Below are positions 1-7,530 of a stretch of 14,602 nucleotides of DNA, piece by piece (the first letter of the stretch is position 1; each line of letters starts with the position of its first letter). The stretch is from Clostridia bacterium. Its GTDB lineage: Bacteria > Bacillota > Clostridia > Oscillospirales > Acutalibacteraceae. Where the stretch lies: NCBI GenBank assembly GCA_900768075.1, contig CAAGBN010000038.1, positions 1 to 14,602 on the forward strand. The letters are read 5' to 3'. The translations under genes and the position numbers were made by a program. Under the pieces are notes generated by a model that saw only the letters and a program-made list of their open reading frames with translations, was not told the DNA's origin and searched no databases.

Positions 1-21
1 CACACAGAACCGTCCCCTGTA
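1..21. repeat. Possible end of a dispersed (REP-like) repeat at the contig edge
   Basis: The window opens with CACAGAACCGTCCCCTG followed by TATT, containing ACAG and CTGT as short inverted ends. From memory, sequences of the form ACAGGGGACGGTTCTGTG recur many times in Clostridia genomes, often near REP-associated transposase genes. That a contig stops exactly here fits a multi-copy repeat that broke the assembly. No transposase gene is visible, and the copy number cannot be judged from one copy. Confidence 0.35.
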
Positions 22-63
22 TTACTCTGACTCAACTTTATTAAAAAATCTTATAAAAACCTC

Positions 64-92
64 TTGATTTTTTTATTATCAAGTGTTATAAT
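64..92 (+). promoter_or_regulatory. Distal promoter of the aromatic amino acid operon
   Basis: TTGATT (64-69) and TATAAT (87-92) are separated by 17 bp, a sigma-A-type promoter. Its -35 box and spacer lie inside an inverted repeat, CTTGAT (63-68) and ATCAAG (78-83), which could be an operator or chance in AT-rich DNA. A transcript from here would have a leader of about 150 nt in which I see no convincing terminator/antiterminator pair or T-box. Confidence 0.5.
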
Positions 93-178
93 TTCAATAA
101 TTTAAGCCTTTAAAACTTTAAATAAATAAAGCAAAACGGCATTTTAATGGTTTAATCAGATAAAATCGCCCGAAATAA

Positions 179-207
179 TTGACCGATTTGAATTACAGGT
201 GTATAAT
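179..207 (+). promoter_or_regulatory. Proximal promoter of the aromatic amino acid operon
   Basis: TTGACC (179-184) and a perfect TATAAT (202-207) are separated by 17 bp. Transcription would start near 214, leaving a leader of only about 33 nt before the first ATG at 248. That is too short for a leader-peptide attenuator or T-box, so control of this promoter, if any, must act at initiation or through feedback inhibition of the enzymes. Confidence 0.75.
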
Positions 208-247
208 AAACTATTAAGAAAATTTATGAAAAGACGAGGAAAAACAT

Positions 248-1438
248 ATGGTATCAATGGAAATGTATGAGCTTGGTGCTAAAAGCTCAGTAATAAGAGA
301 AATATTTGAATTCGGCAAGAAAAGAGCTGCTGAAATCGGTAAGGAAAACGTATACGACTATAGCTTGGGTAATCCCAGTGTACCCGCACCTGAAAAGGTT
401 AACGAAACTATCAGAAAGCTCACCGAAGAATTATCACCCTGCGAGCTTCACGGCTATACATCAGCAGTGGGCGATAACGCTACAAGACAGGCTATTGCTA
501 ACAACCTCAATGAGCGTTTCGGCACTAACTTCACAATGAACAACCTCTATATGACCTGCGGTGCTGCAGCGTCTCTTTGCATCACCTTCAAGGCTCTTGC
601 AGAAAAAGATGACGAGGTTATCATCTTTGCACCCTATTTCCCTGAGTATAAGGTGTTCATCTCAGCTGCAGGTGCAAAGCCTGTTGAAGTCAAGTGCAAG
701 GCTGAAGACCTCACTATTGACCTTGAAGCTTTTGAAAAAGCTATTACACCCAACACAAAAGCAGTTGTAATAAATTCACCCAATAACCCCAGCGGTGTTG
801 TTGTCAGCGAAGATATCGTCAAAGAGCTCTGTGCTATCCTTGAAAGAAAGCAGAAGGAATACGGCAAGAGCATTTTCCTTGTATCAGATGAGCCCTACCG
901 TGAGCTCGTTTACGGTGATGTACAGGTGCCCTATCTTACCAAATACTACAATAATACAATCGTTTGCTATTCATTCAGCAAATCGCTTTCACTTCCAGGT
1001 GACAGAATCGGTTATATTCTCGTACCAAATGAGGTAGAAAACTTCGAACTCATCTATAAGTCAGTTTGCGGTGCAGGCAGAAGTCTCGGCTATGTATGTG
1101 CCCCCTCAATGATGCAGTTTGTTATCAGAGAGTGTGTGGGTATGACAGGTGATATCTCAGCTTATAAGATGAACAGAGATATTCTCCTCGAAGCTTTTGA
1201 GGAATGTGGCTTCAAGACTGCTAAGCCCGATGGAGCTTTCTATCTGTTTATGAAGTCTCCTGTGGACTCTGCCGAAGAATTCTGCGAGAGCGCAAAGAAA
1301 TATGATTTGCTTCTCGTACCAAGTGATTCATTCGGATTCCCCGGCTATGTAAGAATTTCTTACTGTGTATCAACTGATATGATTAAGCGCTCACTTCCCA
1401 AGTTCAAGGAGCTTGCAAAGGAATATAATCTCATATAA
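248..1438 (+). CDS. Class I/II PLP-dependent aminotransferase, likely for Phe/Tyr
   Basis: This 396-residue fold-type I aminotransferase matches the AspC-like class I/II family in length and motifs. Visible sites are the PLP-contacting NSPNNPSG loop (176-183), Asp214 and Tyr217 in SDEPY, the Schiff-base lysine Lys245 in SFSKSLSLPGDRIGY, and the substrate-carboxylate Arg369 near the C-terminus. It should transfer an amino group between glutamate or aspartate and a 2-oxo acid in the cytoplasm. As first gene of an operon otherwise devoted to Phe/Tyr synthesis, it probably aminates phenylpyruvate and 4-hydroxyphenylpyruvate. That specificity is inferred from context; aspartate aminotransferase activity is the main alternative. 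The ATG at 248 follows GAGGAAAA at good spacing. A second ATG at 257 is possible but less well placed. Confidence 0.9.
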   Translation: MVSMEMYELGAKSSVIREIFEFGKKRAAEIGKENVYDYSLGNPSVPAPEKVNETIRKLTEELSPCELHGYTSAVGDNATRQAIANNLNERFGTNFTMNNLYMTCGAAASLCITFKALAEKDDEVIIFAPYFPEYKVFISAAGAKPVEVKCKAEDLTIDLEAFEKAITPNTKAVVINSPNNPSGVVVSEDIVKELCAILERKQKEYGKSIFLVSDEPYRELVYGDVQVPYLTKYYNNTIVCYSFSKSLSLPGDRIGYILVPNEVENFELIYKSVCGAGRSLGYVCAPSMMQFVIRECVGMTGDISAYKMNRDILLEAFEECGFKTAKPDGAFYLFMKSPVDSAEEFCESAKKYDLLLVPSDSFGFPGYVRISYCVSTDMIKRSLPKFKELAKEYNLI

Positions 1439-1453
1439 AGAAGAGTGAATTTT

Positions 1454-2539
1454 ATGGAAAAACTCATTGAAGCAAGAAAGATAATAAGCGAAGCCGATAA
1501 GCAGATTGCTGAGCTTTTTGAAAAAAGAATGCAAGCTGTTATGCAGGTAGCAGAGTACAAAAAAGAAAGAGGTCTGCCTGTTTTCGACGCTGCAAGAGAA
1601 GCTGAGCTTATAAGAAATAATATGGAATATATCGAAAATGACGATATAAAGGAGTTTTATGTGCCCTTTATAAGAAATACTATGGATATATCCAAGCGCT
1701 TTCAGCATAAGATTCTCGAGGGTGCAAATATAGCTTACAGCGGTGTTGAGGGTGCTTTCGCACATATTGCTGCAGGCAGAATCTTCCCTGACGGCAATAG
1801 AATATCATATCCCGACTTCAAGAGTGCTTATGAAGCTGTTGAAAAGGGTGAGTGTGAATGTGCTGTTATTCCCATTGAAAACAGCAGAGCAGGTGAGGTA
1901 GGTCAGGCTATAGACCTTCTTTTCTCGGGTTCACTCTATGTCAACGGTGTCTATTCTCTTGACATAAGACACAATCTTATCGGTGTCAAGGGTGCCAAGG
2001 AAAGCGATATCAAAGAGGTTATTTCTCATCAGCAGGCTATAGACCAGTGTGCTTCATATATAAGAAATCAAGGCTTCAGATCTACATCCTGTGTCAATAC
2101 TGCAAGAGCTGCTCAGGCAGTGGCAGAAGCAGGTGATATTACCAAAGCGGCTATTGCTTCAAGAGAAACTGCAGAGCTTTACGGACTTGAGATTATAAGA
2201 GAAAATATCAATGAGGCAAGCGACAATACCACCCGTTTTGTTGTGGTAAGCCGTACACTTTCTAAAGAAAAACGCGATCATTCAATTATAGTTTTCACAG
2301 TGCCCGACGAAGCAGGTGCACTTGCTCACGCTATCAACATTATCGGCCATCACGGCTATTCAATGAGACACATCAAGAGCCGTGCAATGAAAGACCTTAA
2401 GTGGACATATTATTTCTATGTTGAGCTTAAGGGTGACTTGCAGTCCTCACGTCGTGGCAAGTATATGATGGAAGAATTAGGTGAGTGCTGTGACCGACTT
2501 AAAATGATCGGTACATTTAACGAAAACAGCAAAATCTGA
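1454..2539 (+). CDS. pheA: Bifunctional chorismate mutase / prephenate dehydratase (P-protein)
   Basis: The 361-residue product converts chorismate to prephenate and then to phenylpyruvate. An AroQ-type chorismate mutase domain (about 1-88) has the expected active-site set Arg8, Arg25, Lys36, Asp45, Arg48, Glu49, Ser80 and Gln84. The dehydratase domain (about 90-268) shows the GVEGAFAH start, PIENS (140-144), SHQQAIDQC (191-199) and the catalytic TRF (260-262). An ACT domain (about 275-350) would sense phenylalanine. It keeps GAL (288-290) but the usual ESRP motif reads KSRA (308-311), which may change feedback. The ATG at 1454 is preferred because the purine run AGAAGAG sits 8 nt upstream; an in-frame GTG at 1445 overlaps that run. 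The gap from the aminotransferase stop is 15 bp. Confidence 0.93.
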   Translation: MEKLIEARKIISEADKQIAELFEKRMQAVMQVAEYKKERGLPVFDAAREAELIRNNMEYIENDDIKEFYVPFIRNTMDISKRFQHKILEGANIAYSGVEGAFAHIAAGRIFPDGNRISYPDFKSAYEAVEKGECECAVIPIENSRAGEVGQAIDLLFSGSLYVNGVYSLDIRHNLIGVKGAKESDIKEVISHQQAIDQCASYIRNQGFRSTSCVNTARAAQAVAEAGDITKAAIASRETAELYGLEIIRENINEASDNTTRFVVVSRTLSKEKRDHSIIVFTVPDEAGALAHAINIIGHHGYSMRHIKSRAMKDLKWTYYFYVELKGDLQSSRRGKYMMEELGECCDRLKMIGTFNENSKI

Positions 2540-2550
2540 GGTGACAGATT

Positions 2551-3552
2551 ATGATTATACCCCTTGATTTAGGGTGCGATTCCTATGATATTATCCTCGA
2601 AAGAGGAGCAATAAAAAAAGCAGGTGAGCTTCTCGGCATAGAAAAAGGCAGAAAGGTTCTCGTTGTCACGGATACGGGTGTACCTCGTATTTATGCTGAT
2701 ACGGTAGCCTGGTGCTTTGAAGACAGTCACATTTTTATCTTCCCCGAGGGTGAAAAGAGCAAAAACTTTGACACCTACAGAGCAATATGCCAGACTCTCT
2801 GCGATGCACACTTCACCCGCAAGGATGCTGTTATTGCTGTCGGTGGCGGTGTTGTAGGTGATATGGCAGGCTTTGTGGCCGCTACATATATGAGAGGTAT
2901 TGATTTTTATAATATCCCCACCACGCTTTTATCTCAGGTTGACTCATCAATAGGTGGAAAAACTGCTATTGACCTTGGCAAAATCAAAAACATTATCGGT
3001 GCTTTTCATCAGCCGAAAAAGGTTATCATCGACCCTGATGTGCTTTCAACTCTGCCTGAAAGACAGATTGCCAACGGTCTTGCAGAAAGCATAAAAATGG
3101 CGGCTAACTTCGATAAAGATATGTTTGAGCTTTTCCTTAGTGAAAACTATATGGATAATATAGAGAAAATCATCGAGGGCTCACTTAAAATAAAAAGGTA
3201 TGTGGTTCAGCAGGACGAAAAAGAAACAGGACTTCGCAAGGCTCTCAACTTCGGTCACACTATAGGCCACGGAATAGAGGCCTCGACAGAGTACGGTGAG
3301 CTTTATCACGGTGAATGTGTAGCTCTAGGTATGCTTCCTATGTGTGGTGAGAATGTGAAAGATAAGATGCTCGCTGCTCTTAAAAATGTGGGACTTCCTA
3401 CTGAATTTGACTACGATAAAGAAAAAGTTTATGAAGCTCTCTGCCACGATAAAAAGTCAGAGGGTAAGAGTATAACAGTCGTTAAGTGTGATGAAATAGG
3501 CACTTTCAATTTTTGTGAAATGACAAATGAAGACCTTAAAAATCTCATTTGA
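2551..3552 (+). CDS. aroB: 3-dehydroquinate synthase
   Basis: This 333-residue enzyme carries out step two of the shikimate pathway, closing DAHP to 3-dehydroquinate with NAD and a divalent metal. Family motifs are GGGVVGDMAGF (98-108), PTTLLSQVDSSIGGKT (123-138), KNIIGAFHQP (146-155) and LNFGHTIGHGIE (232-243). The three predicted metal ligands are present: Glu179 in GLAESIK, His236 in FGHT and His253 in YHGE. The length is slightly short of the usual 340-370 residues but nothing essential is missing. The ATG at 2551 follows GAGGTGA, 11 bp after pheA, and the gene is followed 9 bp later by aroC. The assignment is secure. Confidence 0.96.
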   Translation: MIIPLDLGCDSYDIILERGAIKKAGELLGIEKGRKVLVVTDTGVPRIYADTVAWCFEDSHIFIFPEGEKSKNFDTYRAICQTLCDAHFTRKDAVIAVGGGVVGDMAGFVAATYMRGIDFYNIPTTLLSQVDSSIGGKTAIDLGKIKNIIGAFHQPKKVIIDPDVLSTLPERQIANGLAESIKMAANFDKDMFELFLSENYMDNIEKIIEGSLKIKRYVVQQDEKETGLRKALNFGHTIGHGIEASTEYGELYHGECVALGMLPMCGENVKDKMLAALKNVGLPTEFDYDKEKVYEALCHDKKSEGKSITVVKCDEIGTFNFCEMTNEDLKNLI

Positions 3553-3561
3553 GGTGAAAAT

Positions 3562-4653
3562 ATGAAAAATACTTTCGGTAATAACATAAGCATAACTCTT
3601 TTCGGTGAAAGCCACGGTGAAGCTATCGGCTGTGTCCTTGACGGCATCGCACCGGGTATTGAGGTTGACGAAGCTTTCATCGCTTCTCAGATGGAAAAGC
3701 GCAAGGGCATAAACTCCATTTCTACCCCGAGAAGAGAAGCTGATAAGGTGAGAATATTAAGCGGTGTCTTTGAGGGTAAAACTACAGGTACTCCCATAGC
3801 TCTGATGATTGAAAATCAGACTCAGCACAGCAAAGACTATTCAGCTACTAAAGATCTTGCAAGACCATCTCACGCCGATTATACGGCAGAGTGCAAATAT
3901 CACGGCTATCAGGACTACAGAGGTGGTGGTCACTTCTCAGGCAGAATTACTGCACCCTTAGTAGCGGCAGGTGCTATCTGTCTTAAGGCTCTCGGCAAAA
4001 AAGGCATAGAAATCGGTACACATATTTCTTTCTGTGCAGGTATAAAAGACAGAGATTTCGGTGATTTTGCCGAAGATATAGCACTTCTTAAGGATATGGA
4101 AATGCCTGTGCTTTGCAGTAAAGCTTCTGAAGATATGCTTTCAGCTATAGAAAACGCAAGAAATGAGGGTGACAGCCTTGGCGGTACTCTTACAACTGCG
4201 GTTATCGGTATGCCTGAGGGTGTAGGTGAGCCTTGGTTTGACACAGTAGAGGGCATGCTCTCACACGCTCTTTTCTCAGTTCCTGCTATCAAGGGTGTAG
4301 AGTTTGGTCTCGGCTTCGGCTTCGCTGACAAAAAGGGCAGTACTGCAAATGATGAGTTCGCTATGTTAAATGGCAAGGTGCAGACAAAAACCAACAATAA
4401 CGGAGGAATTAACGGCGGTATCACCAACGGTATGCCTATAGTTTTCTCCTGTGCCATCAAGCCTACACCGTCGATTTTCAAACAGCAGAATACAGTTAAC
4501 TTCAAAACAAATGAGGATGCTGTGCTTGATATCAAAGGCAGACACGACCCTGCTATTATCCACAGAGCAAGAGTTGTTGTGGACTCAGTGACAGCTATTA
4601 CACTCTGCGATTTGCTTGCAAGTCGTTTCGGTACAGATTGGCTTGGTGAGTGA
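3562..4653 (+). CDS. aroC: Chorismate synthase
   Basis: The product (363 residues) removes phosphate from EPSP to give chorismate, using reduced FMN. All signatures are present: FGESHGEAIG near the N-terminus with catalytic His18, RPSHADYT with the second conserved His104, an arginine- and glycine-rich segment YRGGGHFSGR (119-128), GGINGGITNG (281-290) and GRHDP (326-330). The length is normal for bacteria. The ATG at 3562 follows TGAGGTGA 9 bp after the aroB stop. The gene lies before aroE-aroK although its enzyme acts later, so gene order does not follow reaction order. How its FMN is reduced is not evident from the window. Confidence 0.96.
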   Translation: MKNTFGNNISITLFGESHGEAIGCVLDGIAPGIEVDEAFIASQMEKRKGINSISTPRREADKVRILSGVFEGKTTGTPIALMIENQTQHSKDYSATKDLARPSHADYTAECKYHGYQDYRGGGHFSGRITAPLVAAGAICLKALGKKGIEIGTHISFCAGIKDRDFGDFAEDIALLKDMEMPVLCSKASEDMLSAIENARNEGDSLGGTLTTAVIGMPEGVGEPWFDTVEGMLSHALFSVPAIKGVEFGLGFGFADKKGSTANDEFAMLNGKVQTKTNNNGGINGGITNGMPIVFSCAIKPTPSIFKQQNTVNFKTNEDAVLDIKGRHDPAIIHRARVVVDSVTAITLCDLLASRFGTDWLGE

Positions 4654-4654
4654 T

Positions 4655-5881
4655 ATGAAATACGGACTTATAGGTGAAAAATTAGGTCACAGCTTTTCAA
4701 AAATCATTCACGAAAAAATTGCAGATTATACCTATGAATTAAAAGAGATTCCCAAGGAAAATCTTGACTCTTTTATGATAGAAAAAGACTTTTCTTGCAT
4801 CAATGTAACTATCCCATATAAAGAGACAGTGATGCCTTATCTTGATTATATTGACACTGCTGCCGAAAGGATGGGAGCTGTCAATACAATAGTCAATCGA
4901 GGTGGAAAACTTTACGGCTATAATACCGACTTTTACGGTATGAAGCTGATGATAGAGAAAAACGGTTTCGACCTAAAAAACAGCAAGGTGCTGATTTTAG
5001 GCTCGGGTGGTACAGCAAAAACCTCAAAAGCTGTATCTGAGGCTCTCGGCGCAAGGGAAATTATAACTGTAAGCCGAAGCGGAGAGGTGAACTATGACAA
5101 TGTAGTTACTCTTCACTCGGACGCTGATTTTATCATCAACACGACCCCTTGCGGCATGTATCCCGATAATGACGGCTATGCTATAGACCCTATACTGTTT
5201 CCTTGTCTTAAAGGCATAATAGATGCAGTGTATAACCCTCTTAAAACAACTCTCATTCAAAAAGGTGAGGAGCTCAGAATAAAGGGTGTTACGGGGCTTT
5301 ATATGCTTGTTGCTCAGGCTGTTCTTGCCTATGAAAAGTTTATGGATAAGAGTCTCGATACAGAGAAAATCACAGATGAAATTTACGGTGAAATAATAAG
5401 AGAAAAGCAGAATATTGTTTTAATCGGTATGCCCGGCTCGGGTAAAAGTACTATCGGTAAGGCGCTTGCTGAAAAGCTTGGCAGATGCTTTATCGATACT
5501 GATGACATCATAACTGAAAAGCACGGTGTTATCGGTGATATATTTGCTTCAAAGGGAGAAGAATACTTCCGTGATATAGAAACTCAGGCTGTTAAAGAAA
5601 CGGCTAAAAAGAGCGGTATAGTCATCGCTACGGGTGGAGGAGCAATTCTCCGAAAGGAAAATGTTACTGCTCTTAAGCAAAATGGAGTGATATTCTTTCT
5701 GAACAGACCCCTTGAAGATATTGTTCCCACCTCAGACAGACCACTTTCAAGTGATGCAGAATCTCTCAGAAAGCGTTTTGAGGAAAGAAATCCTGTCTAT
5801 AAAGCAACAGGTGATTTTGAAATAGCAATAGACGGCAATATAGAAAATGCCGTAAATAAAATAATGGAGTGTATATTATGA
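4655..5881 (+). CDS. aroE-aroK: Shikimate dehydrogenase - shikimate kinase fusion
   Basis: One 408-residue frame joins two successive enzymes. Residues 1-about 250 are shikimate dehydrogenase: GHSFSK with shikimate-binding Ser13 and Ser15, NVTIPYKE with catalytic Lys56, NTD with Asp92, the NADP loop GSGGTAKT (116-123), NTTPCGMYP and Gln221. Residues about 252-408 are shikimate kinase: Walker A GMPGSGKST (258-266), DTDD (281-284), FRDIE with Arg306, ATGGG (325-329) and the lid arginine in DRPL (361-364). Both halves look catalytically complete. They would reduce 3-dehydroshikimate and phosphorylate the shikimate without a separate second protein. The ATG at 4655 lies 1 bp after the aroC stop with GGTGAG just upstream; a TTG at 4616 would add residues before the family's normal start. 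The fusion reads through without interruption. Confidence 0.94.
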   Translation: MKYGLIGEKLGHSFSKIIHEKIADYTYELKEIPKENLDSFMIEKDFSCINVTIPYKETVMPYLDYIDTAAERMGAVNTIVNRGGKLYGYNTDFYGMKLMIEKNGFDLKNSKVLILGSGGTAKTSKAVSEALGAREIITVSRSGEVNYDNVVTLHSDADFIINTTPCGMYPDNDGYAIDPILFPCLKGIIDAVYNPLKTTLIQKGEELRIKGVTGLYMLVAQAVLAYEKFMDKSLDTEKITDEIYGEIIREKQNIVLIGMPGSGKSTIGKALAEKLGRCFIDTDDIITEKHGVIGDIFASKGEEYFRDIETQAVKETAKKSGIVIATGGGAILRKENVTALKQNGVIFFLNRPLEDIVPTSDRPLSSDAESLRKRFEERNPVYKATGDFEIAIDGNIENAVNKIMECIL

Positions 5882-6312
5882 AGATACTTATAATCAACGG
5901 ACCCAACATTAATATGCTTGGCGTAAGAGAACCTGAAATTTACGGTAATGTAACTTATGATTCTCTTGTAAGAAAAATCTATAACTATTGCGAAACCAAA
6001 AGCCTTGACTGTGAATGCTATCAGTCAAATCACGAAGGTGATATAGTTGATAAAATTCAGCAGGCTTACGGCAGAGCTGACGGTATTATAATCAATCCTG
6101 CGGCTTATACTCATACAAGCGTTGCTATACTTGATGCACTGAAGGATGTTTCTATTCCTACAGTTGAGGTGCATATCTCAAAGATAAATGAAAGAGAAGA
6201 TTTCAGAAGATTAAGCTATGTAGGTCTTGTTGCAGAAAAAACAATAGAAGGTCACGGCATCGAGGGATACTTCGAAGCTGTTGACTACCTTATAGAAAAA
6301 AATAAGAAGTGA
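5878..6312 (+). CDS. aroQ: Type II 3-dehydroquinate dehydratase
   Basis: This 144-residue enzyme is of the small, dodecamer-forming type II family and dehydrates 3-dehydroquinate to 3-dehydroshikimate. Diagnostic features are NGPNINMLGVREPEIYG (7-23) with catalytic Arg17 and Tyr22, NPAAYTHTS (73-81) with Asn73 and His79, EVHIS (97-101) with His99, and REDFR (106-110). The ATG at 5878 overlaps the stop of aroE-aroK as ATGA, a 4-bp overlap typical of translational coupling; the GTG at 5869 is less likely because the family normally begins with a short MKILIINGPN. The assignment is secure. Confidence 0.96.
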   Translation: MKILIINGPNINMLGVREPEIYGNVTYDSLVRKIYNYCETKSLDCECYQSNHEGDIVDKIQQAYGRADGIIINPAAYTHTSVAILDALKDVSIPTVEVHISKINEREDFRRLSYVGLVAEKTIEGHGIEGYFEAVDYLIEKNKK

Positions 6313-6318
6313 TAAACA

Positions 6319-7530
6319 ATGACAGCAAATATAAAGCCGTCAAAGCTCAAAGGTAAAGTGACGGCTCCCTCATCAAAGAGTATGGGCCACAGACTTCTCA
6401 TCTGTGCAGGTCTGAGTGAGGGTAAAAGTGAAATTAAAAATGTTCTTTTCAGCGAGGATATTCTCGCTTCTCTTGATTGTCTTAAGGCTATGGGTGCTGA
6501 AATACAGACTGACGGAGATACCGTCACTGTTATCGGTACCTTGCCAAGCAAATCGGCAGGGGGAGTGTATAATTGCCGTGAAAGCGGAAGTACACTGAGA
6601 TTTTTTATCCCACTTGCGATGATGAGTAAGGGCGAGTCTGTTTTTAAGGGTTACGGCAGACTTATGGAAAGACCTATGAGTGTATATGAGGATATTTCCC
6701 GGGAAAAGAATATTCCTTACAGCAAAACCGATGAGGGCATAAAAGTCGGTCAAGGACTTGCCTCAGGCAAGTTTACAGTGCCGGGTAACATAAGCAGTCA
6801 GTTTATATCAGGCTTGCTTTTTGCTCTGCCTCTTTGTGACGGCGACAGCGTAATTGAGCTGACAGGTGATGTTGAAAGCAGAAGCTATATTGATATGACT
6901 CTTAAGGCTTTGGATTTATTCGGTGTCACTGCTCGGTGGAAAACCGAAAGCATCCTTTATATCAAGGGAAATCAGCAATATAAAAGCAGAGAGCTCACTG
7001 TTGAGGGTGACTATTCCAACGCTGCTTTTTTGGATGCCTTTAACCTTATAGGCGGTGATGTTGAGGTCGATGGTCTCGACGAAGCCTCTTTACAGGGGGA
7101 CAGCGTATATAAAGAATATTTTTCTCTTTTACAGCAGGGTACACCGACACTTGATATTAAAAATTGCCCCGACCTTGCTCCGATACTTATGACTCTTGCG
7201 GTGGTTAACAACGGTTGCAAACTCATAAATACTGCAAGACTTAAGATGAAAGAAAGTGACCGAGGTGCCGTTATGGCTCAGGAGCTTTCGAAATTCGGTG
7301 CAGATATTTTTGTCGGCGATAATGAAATCATTATAAATAAAGCAAAACTCTATATACCGAAAGATGACCTTTACTGCCACAATGACCACAGAGTTGTTAT
7401 GTCTTTAGCGGTACTTGCTTCTGTCTATGGCGGAAGACTCAGAGGTATCGAAGCAGTAAAAAAGAGCTTTCCCGATTTCTTCAATAAGGTAAAAGCTCTC
7501 GGTATGGAGGTTGATTTATGTGACTATTAA
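6319..7530 (+). CDS. aroA: 5-enolpyruvylshikimate-3-phosphate synthase
   Basis: The 403-residue product adds enolpyruvate from PEP to shikimate-3-phosphate. It carries APSSKSMGHR (16-25) with Lys20 and Ser21, ESGSTLR (88-94), SSQF (159-162), catalytic PDLAP with Asp285, KESDR (311-315), NDHR (355-358) and KSFPDFF with Lys382. These correspond to the substrate-binding residues known in E. coli AroA. The protein is somewhat shorter than the roughly 427-residue E. coli enzyme. The segment equivalent to the glyphosate-contact motif NAGTAMRPL reads ESGSTLRFF, so it is not a textbook class I sequence; inhibitor sensitivity cannot be inferred. The ATG at 6319 is 6 bp after aroQ with only a weak purine-rich site, suggesting coupling to upstream translation. 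Confidence 0.95.
   Translation: MTANIKPSKLKGKVTAPSSKSMGHRLLICAGLSEGKSEIKNVLFSEDILASLDCLKAMGAEIQTDGDTVTVIGTLPSKSAGGVYNCRESGSTLRFFIPLAMMSKGESVFKGYGRLMERPMSVYEDISREKNIPYSKTDEGIKVGQGLASGKFTVPGNISSQFISGLLFALPLCDGDSVIELTGDVESRSYIDMTLKALDLFGVTARWKTESILYIKGNQQYKSRELTVEGDYSNAAFLDAFNLIGGDVEVDGLDEASLQGDSVYKEYFSLLQQGTPTLDIKNCPDLAPILMTLAVVNNGCKLINTARLKMKESDRGAVMAQELSKFGADIFVGDNEIIINKAKLYIPKDDLYCHNDHRVVMSLAVLASVYGGRLRGIEAVKKSFPDFFNKVKALGMEVDLCDY

Noticed and set aside
93..247. T-box or leader-peptide attenuator ahead of the aro operon
   Set aside because: No aromatic-codon-rich leader ORF, no T-box consensus and no terminator hairpin before the first gene.
1445..1457. GTG starts preceding pheA (1445) and the lipase (12333), both within GTGAATTTTATG
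   Set aside because: In both genes the purine-rich ribosome site overlaps or abuts the GTG, so the ATG 9 nt further in is the better start; the shared 12-mer is probably coincidence.
3930..4535. Long minus-strand open frame (201 codons) opposite aroC
   Set aside because: It lies wholly inside aroC, has no ribosome site or recognisable motif, and its composition is what the complement of a conserved gene produces.
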